Source: Drosophila pseudoobscura
Taxonomy: Eukaryota > Arthropoda > Insecta > Diptera > Drosophilidae
Length of the DNA stretch: 64,000 bases
Reading direction: 5' to 3'
Assembly: GCF_009870125.1 (NCBI RefSeq)
Contig: NC_046679.1
Coordinates: 2,170,001 to 2,234,000, forward strand
Shown: positions 40,434-53,200 of the stretch, piece after piece
How positions within the stretch are numbered: the first letter of the stretch is position 1
Layout: the number at the start of each line of letters is the position of its first letter
Notes under the pieces: generated by a model
Told to the model about the DNA's origin: nothing
Seen by the model: the letters and a program-made list of their open reading frames with translations, nothing else
The model's database searches: none
Translations under genes and position numbers: made by a program

Positions 40434-41159
40434 TCCGGAGCAAAGGTGTTATAAAATTTGTTTAACTTAATTTCAGTGAGCGCCATTGTGGCCGAGGAGG
40501 AGGCGGCGCGGCATGGGGCGAGCGCGGTGCTCCTTTAATCAAGACATCCGAGCAGGACGATCAATCAAGTCATCAATTTGAATGTGTTGTAGCACAAAAT
40601 ATAGTAATTTTCAATATATTTTGAGCAATAATTCAATTTGCAATTATCTCAAGTGTTTTGACTCGAAACTTCAAGACGATCGACCGACGCCGAACGGAGC
40701 ACAACGATGGATCGATGGATTGCTGGATCGATGGATCGATAGCGTCATCAAGCAGAACAAATGATCAGAGCCCCGGGGCAGCTCACGAAGTGGCCAAGCC
40801 AGGTACGAGTGATCCCTCATGCCCTGCTCCTGCTCCTGCCCGATGCCTATGGGGGCCATGGACGCCGCGCTGCGCTGCGCTGGTGTAAATGAACCCAATT
40901 GATTAAAGCGTAAATTAACCTGAGGTTAACAATGTTTGGCCGCAATTGTTATTAATCATTGCACGTATGAATGCCTAATCAGTCCATGAATTACGAACGC
41001 TCTTGGGGGCGGCAATTGTCAAAGCCATCGCCACGCTACGCCACGCATTTGCTTTCCCATGATATGATGGGTATGGGATGGATCATTGGGATCTATTCAA
41101 TCAGCGATGATTGGCTCAAAAGAAGAAAGTGACGCGATCAGAATCTGGCAAAGAAGAAA

Positions 41160-41206
41160 GGGTACGGTACGGTACGGTCCGGTACAGTCCGGTACAGTCC
41201 GGTACG
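41160..41206. repeat. GGTAC and GGTACRGTCC tandem units
   Basis: GGTAC pentamers pass into decamers GGTACGGTCC, GGTACAGTCC, GGTACAGTCC, then GGTACGG. The array appears to grow from pentamer to decamer periodicity. Confidence 0.85.
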
Positions 41207-44054
41207 GGGGAATTTCCCCGAACAATTGGAAAATGATAAGCAAAGCAATAAATAATTGTTAACGATCGCCCAGAAGATCATCGGGAAAGGCTTTTCACAA
41301 TCAGAAAACCCCATTGAAAGTCACTTGAATGGGACTTTGGGTATGAGGAATGGGAGCCATGAGATGGCAGGGCGATCCCGATACTCCTCCATTGACGAGT
41401 ATTAATTTTTCATCATTACAATTTCTGGGGAACAGCTACGCTTCAATAAATCAATCAACAATGCAGTCAGACTACGACGCTGCCAGACACCGCGTCGCGT
41501 CTGGGCCAAGTCATGGACCATGGACCATGGACCCTAGATGCTATATGGCTAATATGCCAGACAGTTTGGAGCCACCGTCAGCAGCAGCAGCACATCGTTG
41601 ATTTGTTTGTAGTTTGACTTATCACAATTCATGCTTAGTTGGCACTTTTTCGTTGATCTTCTGGGGGCTCTCTCGACCTATCCGATCCGATCTGCTCTGG
41701 GGTTGGGGTTGGGGTTCAGGTTCGGGGGTTCAACCGTGGAAGAGGCTTATGTCAATAGAACTTCTTCAGCAGCTCACTTTGAAGTGGTAGATTGACAGGT
41801 TTAATGATCTTAGCCGTAGACACTGTCGGAGGAGGGTCCATTAGTAATGCTAAAAGTTCATTTTGAATGGAGTTGGTCACGGCTAAGCCAAGTGCATATG
41901 TTCTTTATATATGACAGTAAGGCACTCACTGCTAACGAACCCTGGACGAAGCCTGAGTACTCGTAGACGCAACAATTTACAGACTTTAATCTCTGGCCAA
42001 CAATATTTCAAGCTTCTTGTCGCTATGGAAATTAATTCAGTTGTCTAATTTTTGCAGCATTTACTAAATAAATTGCTAGCTCCATGAATGAAGGCAGACT
42101 CCACGTCCACATCCACTTCCACTTCCTCGGGGCCCTCCAATCAGAATACTCGTACATCCAACGCAACGCAAAATGCAAAAAGAGTCGCCCCCCAAATCCC
42201 CTTTTGGTAGCACAATAGGCGGCGGTGGCGGCGGAGGGGCGGATGGGGGGTCTCTGGTGCATATAAAATATTTTGATACCCGAGCTGCATTCATGTTAAG
42301 TTAAGCCTGGTTTATGAGTGTTGAAAGTGCCTTGCAGGAGACTCAGAGTCAGAGTCCGGCTGGTTTGGGCTTGGGTTTTGGTCTGGGCTTCGGGCTTGGG
42401 TTTTGGGTTGGGTTAGCTCCGTGATTGCAACTATTGTTGAAGCTCATGAGGCCGAATGTGGCATGAAGTTTAAGGCTGCCATCAAATTTGGTAAAGACAA
42501 TTTTAAATGCATTGCCCGGTCTGGCTTATGAGCGGTCGGGTCGGTCGGCGGGCAGCAGGAAATTCTTCGTAAAAGCCCACTCGATGCATTGTAATGCGCC
42601 TTTGTGTTAAACAAATCATAAATCAATAAAAAGAAAAACTAAGCATCGGCATTCCACTCCATGCATTGGAGTCGCTCTGGCTGGTCGGTTTCGCTACGAT
42701 CCCCAGATCCCAGATCCCAGTCTGGGGCTGGAATTGAGCCTGAGACCTGAACCCTGTGCCTGTGCCTGTGCCTGTCCACGATAATTGCGCATACACCTTG
42801 GCGGAGACAGACTCGGAGACAGCAAAGACAAAAACATCTTAACTTAGTGGTAAGTGAAGTCAACTAACTGCTACCACTAACAAAGACAACAACCGGCCAC
42901 GTTCCAGGTCCGCATCCACATCCACATCCAGAACGCAGCATGTGCTATGGAAAGTCGTGCCGCCAGCTCACGACTCCAGCCAGAAGGCTGCAAGGAGGGC
43001 AACGCCGAGCCGAGCTCCAGCTTCAGCCCCAGCTCAGAGGCAAGTGCCGGAGGCTGTAAAACACTCAGCACTAGCCACAGGCTGGAGTGGGTGGCTGGGG
43101 CTGAGGCCCAGTAGTGGTACGGTATCGATGGTTAGGTGGCTCTATGTGTGGATAGGATAGGTGGTAGAAGGAGGACGATCGGCACACTATGGAAAATTGT
43201 CGCGCTGCTTAATCGACAGCAGCTACAGCAGAGCAGTCCCTGCCTGGGGAAAAATGATTATCATAGGCTTTGGTCTTCGATATTTGTGGCCCAGGGAAAG
43301 GTTTTGTGTCAACACATAGCAATGCTCGAGGTGTTGGGGAGTTCACGCTTTTGGCCAATACCAGCAGCAGCAGCCGGGACAGCAGCAGCAACAGCAACAA
43401 CAACCACTTACCAGACCCTCAACAAGCATATTAAGCCACAAAATGAAGTTATCGCCTCGGCCGGTAAACAAAAGCTTTGCTGCTCTATGAAAAAAAAACT
43501 GATTCATGACTTTGGGCCAGGCCAAAAAGCTGGCTAGCCGCAATTTTTAGCTACTCTTCGTTGGCTTTTTGTTGGTTTTTGGTTTTGTTTTTGTTTTTGC
43601 TCTTCTGTTGATCTGGGAGAGATCGTCGTGCAGCCGAGGCACGGCATAGTTGTTGTAAATTTGTTGCAGCGCTTGTTGCCGTGCTTCGGCTTTTCTGTGC
43701 TGTGCCCCGCCGAAGTGGTGATTTACGGCATGCGTTGAGCACTAACCCGAGAGCCTGGGACCTGGACCTGGACCTGGAGCGGGTACTAGAAGCCGGTCCT
43801 GGTCCTGGGCTACCATTGGAAATTTGCATGCCCAGCGAGCGATCCTGCAGATAATAAAAGCGCTGCTAGACGGCAGCCAGCAGCGAACTACTGTCGATCG
43901 TCGTCGTTGTCGTTGTTGTTGCCTTCGATCTTATCGCTGCCAGAGCCAACGCTTTGGGCCAAGTGCCATTTGAACGCAGAGACCAATGAACAACACAACC
44001 GCCAAAAACGGGCAACAAGAATAAAAGAAGGTCATCTTCGATGCCGAAGCAGTA

Positions 44055-44245
44055 GATACCCTTGCACATCCTTTCCTTTCCTTTGTTCTAATGGGAGTAA
44101 TATGATATGGTACTTCGAATCTGATTAGCTTTTACGGTGACTGTATTCAAGACTCTATATAGTACCAGTGATGTCTCCGCCACTCCGCTATAGATGATGT
44201 TCATGAATGCGGTCTCAAAATAGTGATACCCTCTGCTGGAGGGTA
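44055..44245. repeat. Possible repeat remnant with GATACCCT ends
   Basis: GATACCCTTGCA (44055-44066) is close to the reverse complement of the sequence at 46971-46982. A 7 bp hairpin TACCCTC/GAGGGTA with a 5 nt loop is at 44227-44245. Such ends recur in obscura-group dispersed repeats; no coding remains. Confidence 0.25.
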
Positions 44246-44456
44246 AACCAACATCGAAGACAAGAAGAACGCCACGTTTAGTGTGTGCATTTTATGATTA
44301 TGTTGTTTTGATTTTCACGATCATTTCCAGAGAGGGAGGCTGTGCCAGAGCTAGAGCCAGTGGGAGTAAGAGAGAGAGAGAGAGTGCCCAAGTATTTAGT
44401 GATTGCAACTAACACACCGGTTAAAAGGCTCTTGGCATGTCCATGGTTTGGCCTTT

Positions 44457-44829
44457 GATCGTGTTACTGATCGTGGCATAATTATTGCACAAGCCGTGTT
44501 CTGGGCAACATAATTAACAAATGAATTAGTTACATATGCAATAAACAAGGCAAGGCATAAAACTCGGGCACCCTCAGGATCGTATCGATTCTAGATCGCA
44601 CTCAAGATCTTGGTGGCTTGTTGGTAGCAGAGATACTCGTACCATACGAATCAATCAGCCAGTAACTGCTTGAATTTCCACGTTAATTTAGATCGGTTTT
44701 CAGATCAGATCGTGGCATACATTTCAGTTTTCCTACAACGGTTTTCATTAGAGTAAAGACTCATGACTTGTTCGACAATTAATTAACAAATCAAGTTGCT
44801 TGAAATGAGTGTCGATCGTGTTACTGATC
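44457..44829 (+). repeat. Degenerate duplicated GATCGTG blocks
   Basis: The 16-mer GATCGTGTTACTGATC occurs exactly at 44457-44472 and 44814-44829. GATCGTGGCATA occurs exactly at 44469-44480 and 44708-44719, and AATTAACAAAT at 44512-44522 and 44781-44791. Spacing differs between copies, which suggests an old local duplication with later rearrangement. Confidence 0.6.
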
Positions 44830-46805
44830 TCGCCACAATTAGAATAAACTCTTTGGACAATTCCATTACGTTTCCCGTACAGTACAAAAGAATCGTGTTG
44901 TGTTGGATCCTAATCGGCGGTAAATCAAATATTTTAATCAGTAATTAAAATGTCAGAAACGCAGAGAGAAAGAGTTGCTTGTGTGTGTTTTTGTGTGTGA
45001 GGCTGTTAAATTGATTTATGCACTGCGCTGGAAATATTCAAAAGAAAATCAGTTAATAGTCTGGGCATTTAATAAGGATTTATTGTTTCTCGCTAGATGT
45101 TAATGCCGCCCGCTAGGCAGAGGCCCGGCGAGCATCTCACACCAATCGCCAGTGCCCCAAGTCACTGGCATCCCAAAATTTACAGCTGCCAAACATCTTA
45201 ATGGGCTATTAAGTGGACGCACAACTACGAGTGTGTCTTCATAGGAAGACCATGGAGGACCACGCCAGGGCAGGGAGATGATGTTTTAATCAACATCCGA
45301 GATTCGATTCTGGTGGCTCTCGACGCTTAGTTGGCATTTTACGAGCGTGACCAACAAGGCCACTGGAACATAAGCTCCGGCTCAGAGTTCCCCCCAATTC
45401 CCGATTCCCAGCTGCCGCGGATACGGCCGGCGGCATTCCACAGATCCCACTCATCATAACATTTATTTGTTATTTGTAAATCGAAAGCGCGTTTAAATGC
45501 CATTGCCCAGGCCAATAAATCAATGCTTTGTGACATGAAATTCGAGTAATTTAATGGGCCCAGAACGTGGAGAAGATGCCATGATTTTATGACACCCGCT
45601 TCTTTAATTTGTTAATTTGTTTTTTTTTTCCCTCTCTGGGCAACACATGGTGCAATTTATGCCCAGCATGGGCAAAGCCTCGCAAAACTGACAGCCAGCG
45701 AAGGTTTATGTGTTTTTGAAAAGCTTCGTCATGAACACTTCCAGGAAACCATAGAACTAACTCACTTTCTATGGCCGATTATACAATCAGTATCATATCT
45801 CATACCTACATAACTATTTCTGATTGTATTGTATACGAAGCTGCCAATTGATGTTTGTTATATTGTCAGTTGGCTGTCCCTGAAAGAACTCAGTACCTAA
45901 TCAATTTATATGGAAAAGGGTTGGTCTGACTATGGCATCTGTTTGGGATTCCACATCTATCGTACATCTTCTAGGGGTGTCCTTAAGACAGCATTGAAGA
46001 GCCCTTCTCCAAACTATGGGATTTTAGATTCATTCTCTCAATATCTTAGGGAAAAGAATGTGCAGCCAGTTTATTTATACAGATTAGGGCAAACGAAGTA
46101 TCTGAAGGTCGAAACCATCCATCAATAATTCTTAGTTGTTGTTATTTTATGTGGCCGCTGTTAATATTTTATTGTTGAGTGAATGAACGAAAGGAAGTTG
46201 CAGCAATGCCTTCATTTTTTTTTCTGCTGTTTTCTGCTGTTCCTGCTGGCAGACTGAAGCGTGGCTAGCGGTTGTCACGTTTTGTTTGCTGGCAATTTAT
46301 GCGCTGCCTGACGATCCTGGGCATCCAGCATCCCCGACCCCCAGGCCCCAAAAGCCTGAAAGAGCGACAGAAAAACAGAAAGGGAATCAGGACAGAGGAC
46401 AGGAAAGGGTGGAGTGGAGTGGTGGGGGGAAAAAAAAACCATCAGCATCGACAGAGCAATCCTGTCGAGGCATTCATCAAAAAATGGAAACTAATTTCCT
46501 GTCAGTTGTTGTTGCTGTTGTCGCTCACAATGCCTTACACCTTCCTCATGATGCCTTTTTTCAGCTTTTTTTGTTCGACTGTACTCCAGCATGGGTGTAC
46601 GAGTATCTGTGTGTGTGTGATGCCATTTCTGTTTTATTGTTGCTCCATTTTTTACTTGGCTTTTTATTAATTTCGCTGCTGTCTGACGTTGGTCGCGATA
46701 CAATGAAGTGAAAATGGCGCTGACTGCACATAAATTGCCGTCGATTGCTGTGCGTTCTTTTGCTTCTTCGAAACACATCCTCGCATCCTCATCCTTGTGG
46801 TGGCC

Positions 46806-46986
46806 AAGGGTATAATGATTATTGCCAGTTGTTCGCAACGCAGATCAGGAAGTATATACATATTTCTGATCAGGAAGAAGTCACTAACCGTACACTATCA
46901 GTACACCTTTGAAGCCTTCTCTCGTATAAATTCCTCTTTTTGCTGTAGAAGATCAAGAGATCTATGGATTTGCAAAGGGTATAATG
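46806..46986 (+). repeat. Old interspersed repeat fragment (GGGTATAAT type)
   Basis: The 12-mer AAGGGTATAATG stands at 46806-46817 and again at 46975-46986. Between them GATCAGGAAG is directly repeated (46843-46852, 46869-46878) around ATATACATATTTC. This pattern resembles the GGGTATAAT...TATAT...TGATCAG sequence found in many dispersed Drosophila repeats. Family assignment is from memory and tentative. Confidence 0.35.
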
Positions 46987-49900
46987 TCCGTACATCTTCA
47001 TTGCTTTTCTTTTCAGTTCGATGGTGGTGCTGGCTGTGTTGTTGTTATCCTTATTGTGCATATGGTGGAGTTATCTTTTAGCCTTTTGTGTGGCAACTGC
47101 CATTTGGTTGGCGAATTTTAATTGAAAAATTTTGCATATTGATGGAATTCTTTTTTCCGTTTTGGTTGAGATTTATGAACCCTGTGAACGCTGCAGCCGA
47201 AGCCGAAGCCGAAGAAAAACCACAGACAAGGCAGGACCAATAAGCGGCACTGGAGGCTGCCCGAAATTATATGCTTTTAGGGATAACTTTAATGCGATCT
47301 GGTAATTTTATTGAGCGAAATAACAGGGAGGCGGCAGCAGCCGGCCCAGCGGCATCCCGAACCGTAGCTGCCAATTTGCTGCCCCATCAGGATTGGTGCC
47401 ACTGCCCCTGCCCCCGCTCCCCGCTCTCACTGGAGCCTCTTAATTTGTGACAATAAACTAAGCCATCGGCTGGCCTTTGAAAGGAAGTCAAGTTGCCGGG
47501 AAAATACTTGGCCAAAGGAGCAAAAAATTATGAAATGCAATTTGGAAAATATTTGCAATTGGTTGCGCGGCCATTAAATTGCCTCCGACTCCGACTTCGA
47601 CTCCGACTTGGAGTCCGAAAAAAAGCGAAACGAAACGGAATGAAATGAAAGGCAGCAATAATAAGTAATCATAATAATTGCGGCGAGAGGCGCTATAAAA
47701 ACCCAAGAGACAGAATGCTGGGGAGAAAGGGAGGACTGGGACCCGGGAAAAACGAGTTAATTAAGACGTTTTGCCCATTGACCGTTACAGGCGGCGTGGC
47801 GTATACGCAATTAAAGAGTCTCAAGCACTCCACCAGGCATTCAAAATATGAAGAAAGCTGCCTCGGAAGCGGCGACATCCACCAGCGATCCACCGATCCA
47901 GCGGAAGTTTACTTAATTACGCAATGCCTTTAACAACAATAATAATAATAATGGACGCGGTTGAGGGAAGTCCATCCCATCCATCCAGAGGGATGGGCCA
48001 GAAAATGGCTTTCTCAGCGAAACGAAAGAATAATGCCAAAAGTATGAACAGGAAGTGAATTTGTAATATTCTGTATTTCAGATTACTCGCAATAAAGAGC
48101 CTTTTCTGGACTGATCCTGTAAGTGTTACTAGCTCGAACCAGAGGTAAACTTTATGGATGAAAGATCTCTATATGCGGTACTAGTCCCTGGAAAGTGGTA
48201 GTTCATTGAACTACTTCCATGAATACCACTATTCCACTATTCAAGAAAGAATTTCCGGCCCCTGCGCGCGCTTGCTGATGGAACCACGTCAAGTACTCTT
48301 CTGGCTAATGACTTACATTGAACTTTAACCCGCTTCTAGAGACAGGCATTGGGCAGGCTTGGTTAGCCATGGCTTCGGAATAAAACACCTTTACAACAGC
48401 AACAAAATGGCAGGTAGCACTTGAAGCTTAATTGCCTATTAGCAGGAGCTGCAGCAGCCACAGACACGACCTCTCCGGGCCACAAAAACAATGCCACAAA
48501 AGAGGGAAAAAAGATGCAGGCTGCAAAAAAGCAGCATGGCTGCTGATCCGAGAGCCGAGCCTCGACTCAAGTGGGAGTTGCAAGCCATTGGCAATTAAGT
48601 GCAAGCCAATCAAGCGATTTGTACATGCCCAACACTTACACATGCCAAAGTGCCCCAGCCCCAGTCCGAGTCCGAGACCAAGAGCTGGGGCTGCAGATGA
48701 AGACCAGTCCCAGGCCCAGGCCCAGATCCAGACCCGGCCAAGAGTCAGACTAAGACCAAGACCAAGACGGGGAGACGAAAACTCATTTGGACCTGGTTGC
48801 CCGATGATCTGGCCGGCCAGCAGCCCCACGGGCGGCGGTTGGCCAACAGCCAATGCGCATTGACTCTCTTTTGACGCCTTAAGCAAAACGCGCTATAAAC
48901 TTTAATTAAGACATAAAGCAGTTTTAACTATGCACTAAAAGCCAGCCCCAAAGAGCCAAGGCAAAAGTGAAAGAAGGGCAACGTTCGTGTACGCGGTACC
49001 CGTACCCGGCACCCGGCACCCGGCTGGCCACCCGAACCACCGCCCAGAGATGGGACTCTGTTCCGCACGAGGCGGTCACGACGATGCTCAAGTTTAAGTG
49101 CCCTACGTGAAGGGCATTAAATCCTCAACGGAACTTTAAGTATTACATTAGAAGAGATACCACAGATAGAGTGGCGAGAACAGGTATGAACAGTGCTGCA
49201 TGCTATGGGGGTGTGACTGAACAAATTGCGTAAATCATTTTCATAAATATACTACTTTCACACGCCTAAGACAGCACACCGGAGAGAGAAGCAGCTGACG
49301 ATTCGGGGGAATCTATTAGAGATGAAGATGCTCGTGTTCTCCAAATGCATCCGGGTTCTATATTTCACTTATGCTCCACTGAAAGAAAATACAGAAGGGT
49401 CCTAAGACCATGCCTTACAACTTTCTTGAGTTACTACTAAAAACATTTTGGGAGCTGTCTAACGAAAGTCTTTCGAATGATATTGAGAACTTTCCCCATT
49501 TTGTATTTGTATGTAATTCCTAGTTTTTTTTAAGATCTTATATATTCACTTAAAATATTAAATAGTTATAGTTAGATGTAAGTGGTGCAAATATAATGTG
49601 TAGGTCTTCGGGGCTCAGGGCTTTTTTTCTCTCAGTGTATACTCGAAGCGGAATAGGTTCTTCTAAGAATTATTCCTCTGAATTTTTTAACCTAATAGTT
49701 TGCCTACTCAAGTTTGCTATTTAAAATATCTATTGGTGATGGAAAATTATAAAGTCTTAGTCCAGTTTTTAAAAATGTACAAAATTATATTTGACTTCCC
49801 ACATAACTTTCCGATTGGGATAACAGCATTCCACTTCGGAACTCTTGTAAAATAGCGAAAATACTTTGTGGAAATTCCGGAGCCCCATGGGCAACATCGT

Positions 49901-50210
49901 TTGAGTGCCGTGCCTGTGCCCGTGCCCCCAACCCGGCTACAGGCACAGCATTGGGTATGCCACCAATCTCGGGCACTCACTCACTAGCGGCATTGGTGCT
50001 CACCGAGTGGCCGAAACAGCTTCATCTGTGCAGTTGCTGTGCTTTTTGCAGTCGTTACAAGCGCTCTCAAATCGCTAACCAATTAACTTGGAAAGTTCAC
50101 GAAACTGCAACCGCGCAGCGAGCACTAAAAATCGACACATAAAATAAAGTTATAAGAATGCTGGGAGAGACGAGTACGAGTACGGCAAACGAGCCATCAG
50201 ATGAAGGATG

Positions 50211-50254
50211 CCTGTGGATGTGGATGTGGATGTGGAGATGAGGATGAGGATGTG
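50211..50254. repeat. GGATGT/GGATGA hexamer array
   Basis: About six degenerate units. Short open frames on both strands derive from it. Confidence 0.8.
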
Positions 50255-53200
50255 TGGTGCTCAGGCAGACAACCGGTCGAGTGGTCCAATGGTGGAGCGT
50301 CAGGCGGTCAGTCAGTCGGTGGCTCTGGCTGTGGCTCTGCTTGAGTGGATTGTCAGTCAGCAGCGATTTAACGTGGCGCACATTATTCATTCCGTACGTT
50401 TTTATTACTTCATGTTCGTGTTATTTGTAATTTTAACAAGATAATTTTGCTCAAGCATTTAATGACAAGACGCAGACGACCAACTGGAACCGACTCGAGA
50501 AACAGCAGCGCGGCAGTCAATTTACTTGCACTTGCTGATGATCACTCCTTGCGGGGACCAGGTGCTGTCTACATATATGCTGAATATGCTGTGTGCCGTG
50601 TGTATGTCTGCGTATCTGTATCTGAAGGATACACATGTACGAGCGGACATTTAATTGCCCTACGGTGGAGAGGAAATGTATGCAACGGCCAAACAATTCA
50701 TGTGATTTTTATGCTGCCAAACCAATTATGGCAGCCTTTTTTCCTGCCACTCGTGGGATCGTCAGAGTTCAGAAGAACAGAGTACGGGTACGGCTGCTCT
50801 AGCTCAACTTAATTGGCAAAAATATTAAATCAGCATTTTGCACAGCCAATTTGTAAGAAAAAACGCCAACTGCCAACGGCCAAGAGCCAAAAGCCTGACT
50901 GGAAACTGGCAATGGCCAGAAGCAGTCAAAGAGGCAACAGGCCAACTGCATAATGAAGCCATCAACCAAGCCTCGAACTCGAACTGCTGGCACTGGCACT
51001 GGCACTCCATGCCACGCCTGACAGCCGCCTCTTAAACATCCTTCTGCTGCTTCCACGAACGCTTCAGATCCATCCTCGATCGCTGGCCCAGGCCCGGGCC
51101 CAGACCCAGAGCAATTGTTTGAATCATCCAATAAATATGCGGCTGGACAAGGGTCCGTTCCCTCCACTCTCCTTGGCCAGATCGTTTATCAAAATCTGCA
51201 GCCATTGTGGCCAAGGGACACCATTTTCGCCCGTTCGCTTTTCCCGGCATTCAAATTCCTAGAACAATGAAATAATTCCATAAATTCGATCGCTATTTAG
51301 CGTGGCGTTGGCCACCATTTTTGACCAGTCACCATCTTTGGCAACACCAACATCAGCAACAAATATGACCACAACAAGAAAGCTCCTCCTACCTGATTGC
51401 CCGCTGGTAGGCGTTGCCCAGTCCCGATCGTTTGGGAAACAAGTTTTCGTGGCTGAAAGCAGCAGACAACAACTGACGGCCAAACTTGTTGGCCAAAACA
51501 GGTTCTGGCCTGGTCTGCATGTTTCTCTTGGGGTAGGGAGATACGTAGGAGGGAGATACCCAACTCAACACGAGGGCTGTAAAGTTGGCCAGTGTATGGC
51601 GCTCGCCGCTCGCAAAATGTTGGCTAAAATGTCTGGCACGGTTCGATTTATGGTCAGTAACAGTTGGCCTGAACGTCGAATGGGTTTTCCACGCCGACTG
51701 GGCCGTTGGGTTGGCCATGTTACTGCCAGCATTGCCGTCGGCACTTACATGTTCGCACCATGACCATTCGATCTCATTTACGTCAATTTAGTGTCATTCG
51801 ATTCGGGTGTTTATCTATTTATATAATGGCCACAACATGTCGGAGGGGACTGGGACTGAGACTGAGACTGGAACTGGGACTGCTGTTTCCTGAATGTCTC
51901 CCAAGTGTTGTGTGTCTTTGTGATTTTTTTTTGTCTTTTAAATGTGTCTGTGTGTCAGTTGGTGGTATCATTGATTCGGGGAGTTTCCCTGGCATTGGGG
52001 TGTTTATTTGATCAGAGGTGCTCTGCGAGGCAGAATATTGCTAGATATATACCATATATACAATCTATAATGCATTCATAAATCCCAGAGCAAGTCTATG
52101 GAATGTCAAGGATATCTGGTGGTGCTATCAACCAATTCACATACCAATTATCTCCATTGGAGATTTTATACAACCTGATTATACAAATTTTATCAAAAGA
52201 CAATATAATCAGTGATCTCTGCCTTAAGATGACACAAAAGTTTCCAATGCAGATCCAAATATAAAGGTCTTTGTCTCTTCTGTACCATCTGTCATTCGAA
52301 AGATAACAGCATATACAGATACAGATACAGAAATTGTATTTATAATTAATTAAATGTTGTTCATTTGTAAAGTGAGATGCAATTTCTGCCATTTAAAATA
52401 AGTTATAATTCACACCAGAGCAGAGCTTCAGCATTTTTCCACAGAACTTTCCTGGCGAACACTTTCAATGGCCACCGATCCACCGTTCCACCGCCCAGCC
52501 ATTATCATAATTTGTTTACACACAGGCAGGCATATTAATGGCAAATTCCCTGCCGCTTCAGCCCATAAATTAATAATAATTTCATAGAATCAACTCTTTT
52601 ATAGATAAACGAAAAAAATTAGCTATAATTACAAGCGGCAGCGATTAAGTGCATCATAACACGAAGGCGCCGCAGAGCGTCCAAGCTCCTTCCAGGGGCA
52701 TGGCTGTAGCCGGGCTCCCTCTTTGGAAACGAACCCGAACTGATCAAAACCGAACCGAACAGAGGGGGGGGAGATGGGGAGAGAAGAGAACCCCAGAGGC
52801 AATTCCTTGAGGCAATGTCGAGGGCAATTAAAACGAGCAACGGCGCGCAAAACGCACGAAATGGAATTAAAAAGGCATCTTGTTATTAATTAGGGAGAAC
52901 AGTAGCTGACAGATATAAAATGTTTGCTAATTTGAGATATACCTACCTACTATATATATATGTATGTATATACTTATATACACCAGAAAATGTATACCCC
53001 TTTTGCGGCTTCCTCGCATTCGGTCAAACGAATTTCGCGATAAAGCGAATTTCAATGTCTTTAGCTTATAATTGGGCAAATTCAGAGACGCAGCGACAAA
53101 GGCAGACGGCAGACGGAAGACGACGAAAAGATACAAGATACATTGGCGGAGGATGGCTCTCTCCTGCTGCTGCCACTGCCACAGCCACTGGCACTCTGAT

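Larger units (their letters stand above)
35363..44054. other. Gene desert, second part
   Basis: No gene with recognisable homology. It holds a GAT/GAC run (35884-35912), a TACG run near 37351-37361, a GT run (40411-40433), GATGGATC-type units around 40706-40741, and GGTACRGTCC decamers (41160-41206). The longest open frame outside the two real genes (38444-39100, 218 codons, plus) is low-complexity and is rejected below. Confidence 0.6.

Noticed and set aside
51302..51763. 153-codon plus-strand open frame
   Set aside because: It has no recognisable domain, an overlapping open frame runs on the opposite strand, and no promoter or poly(A) context was seen.
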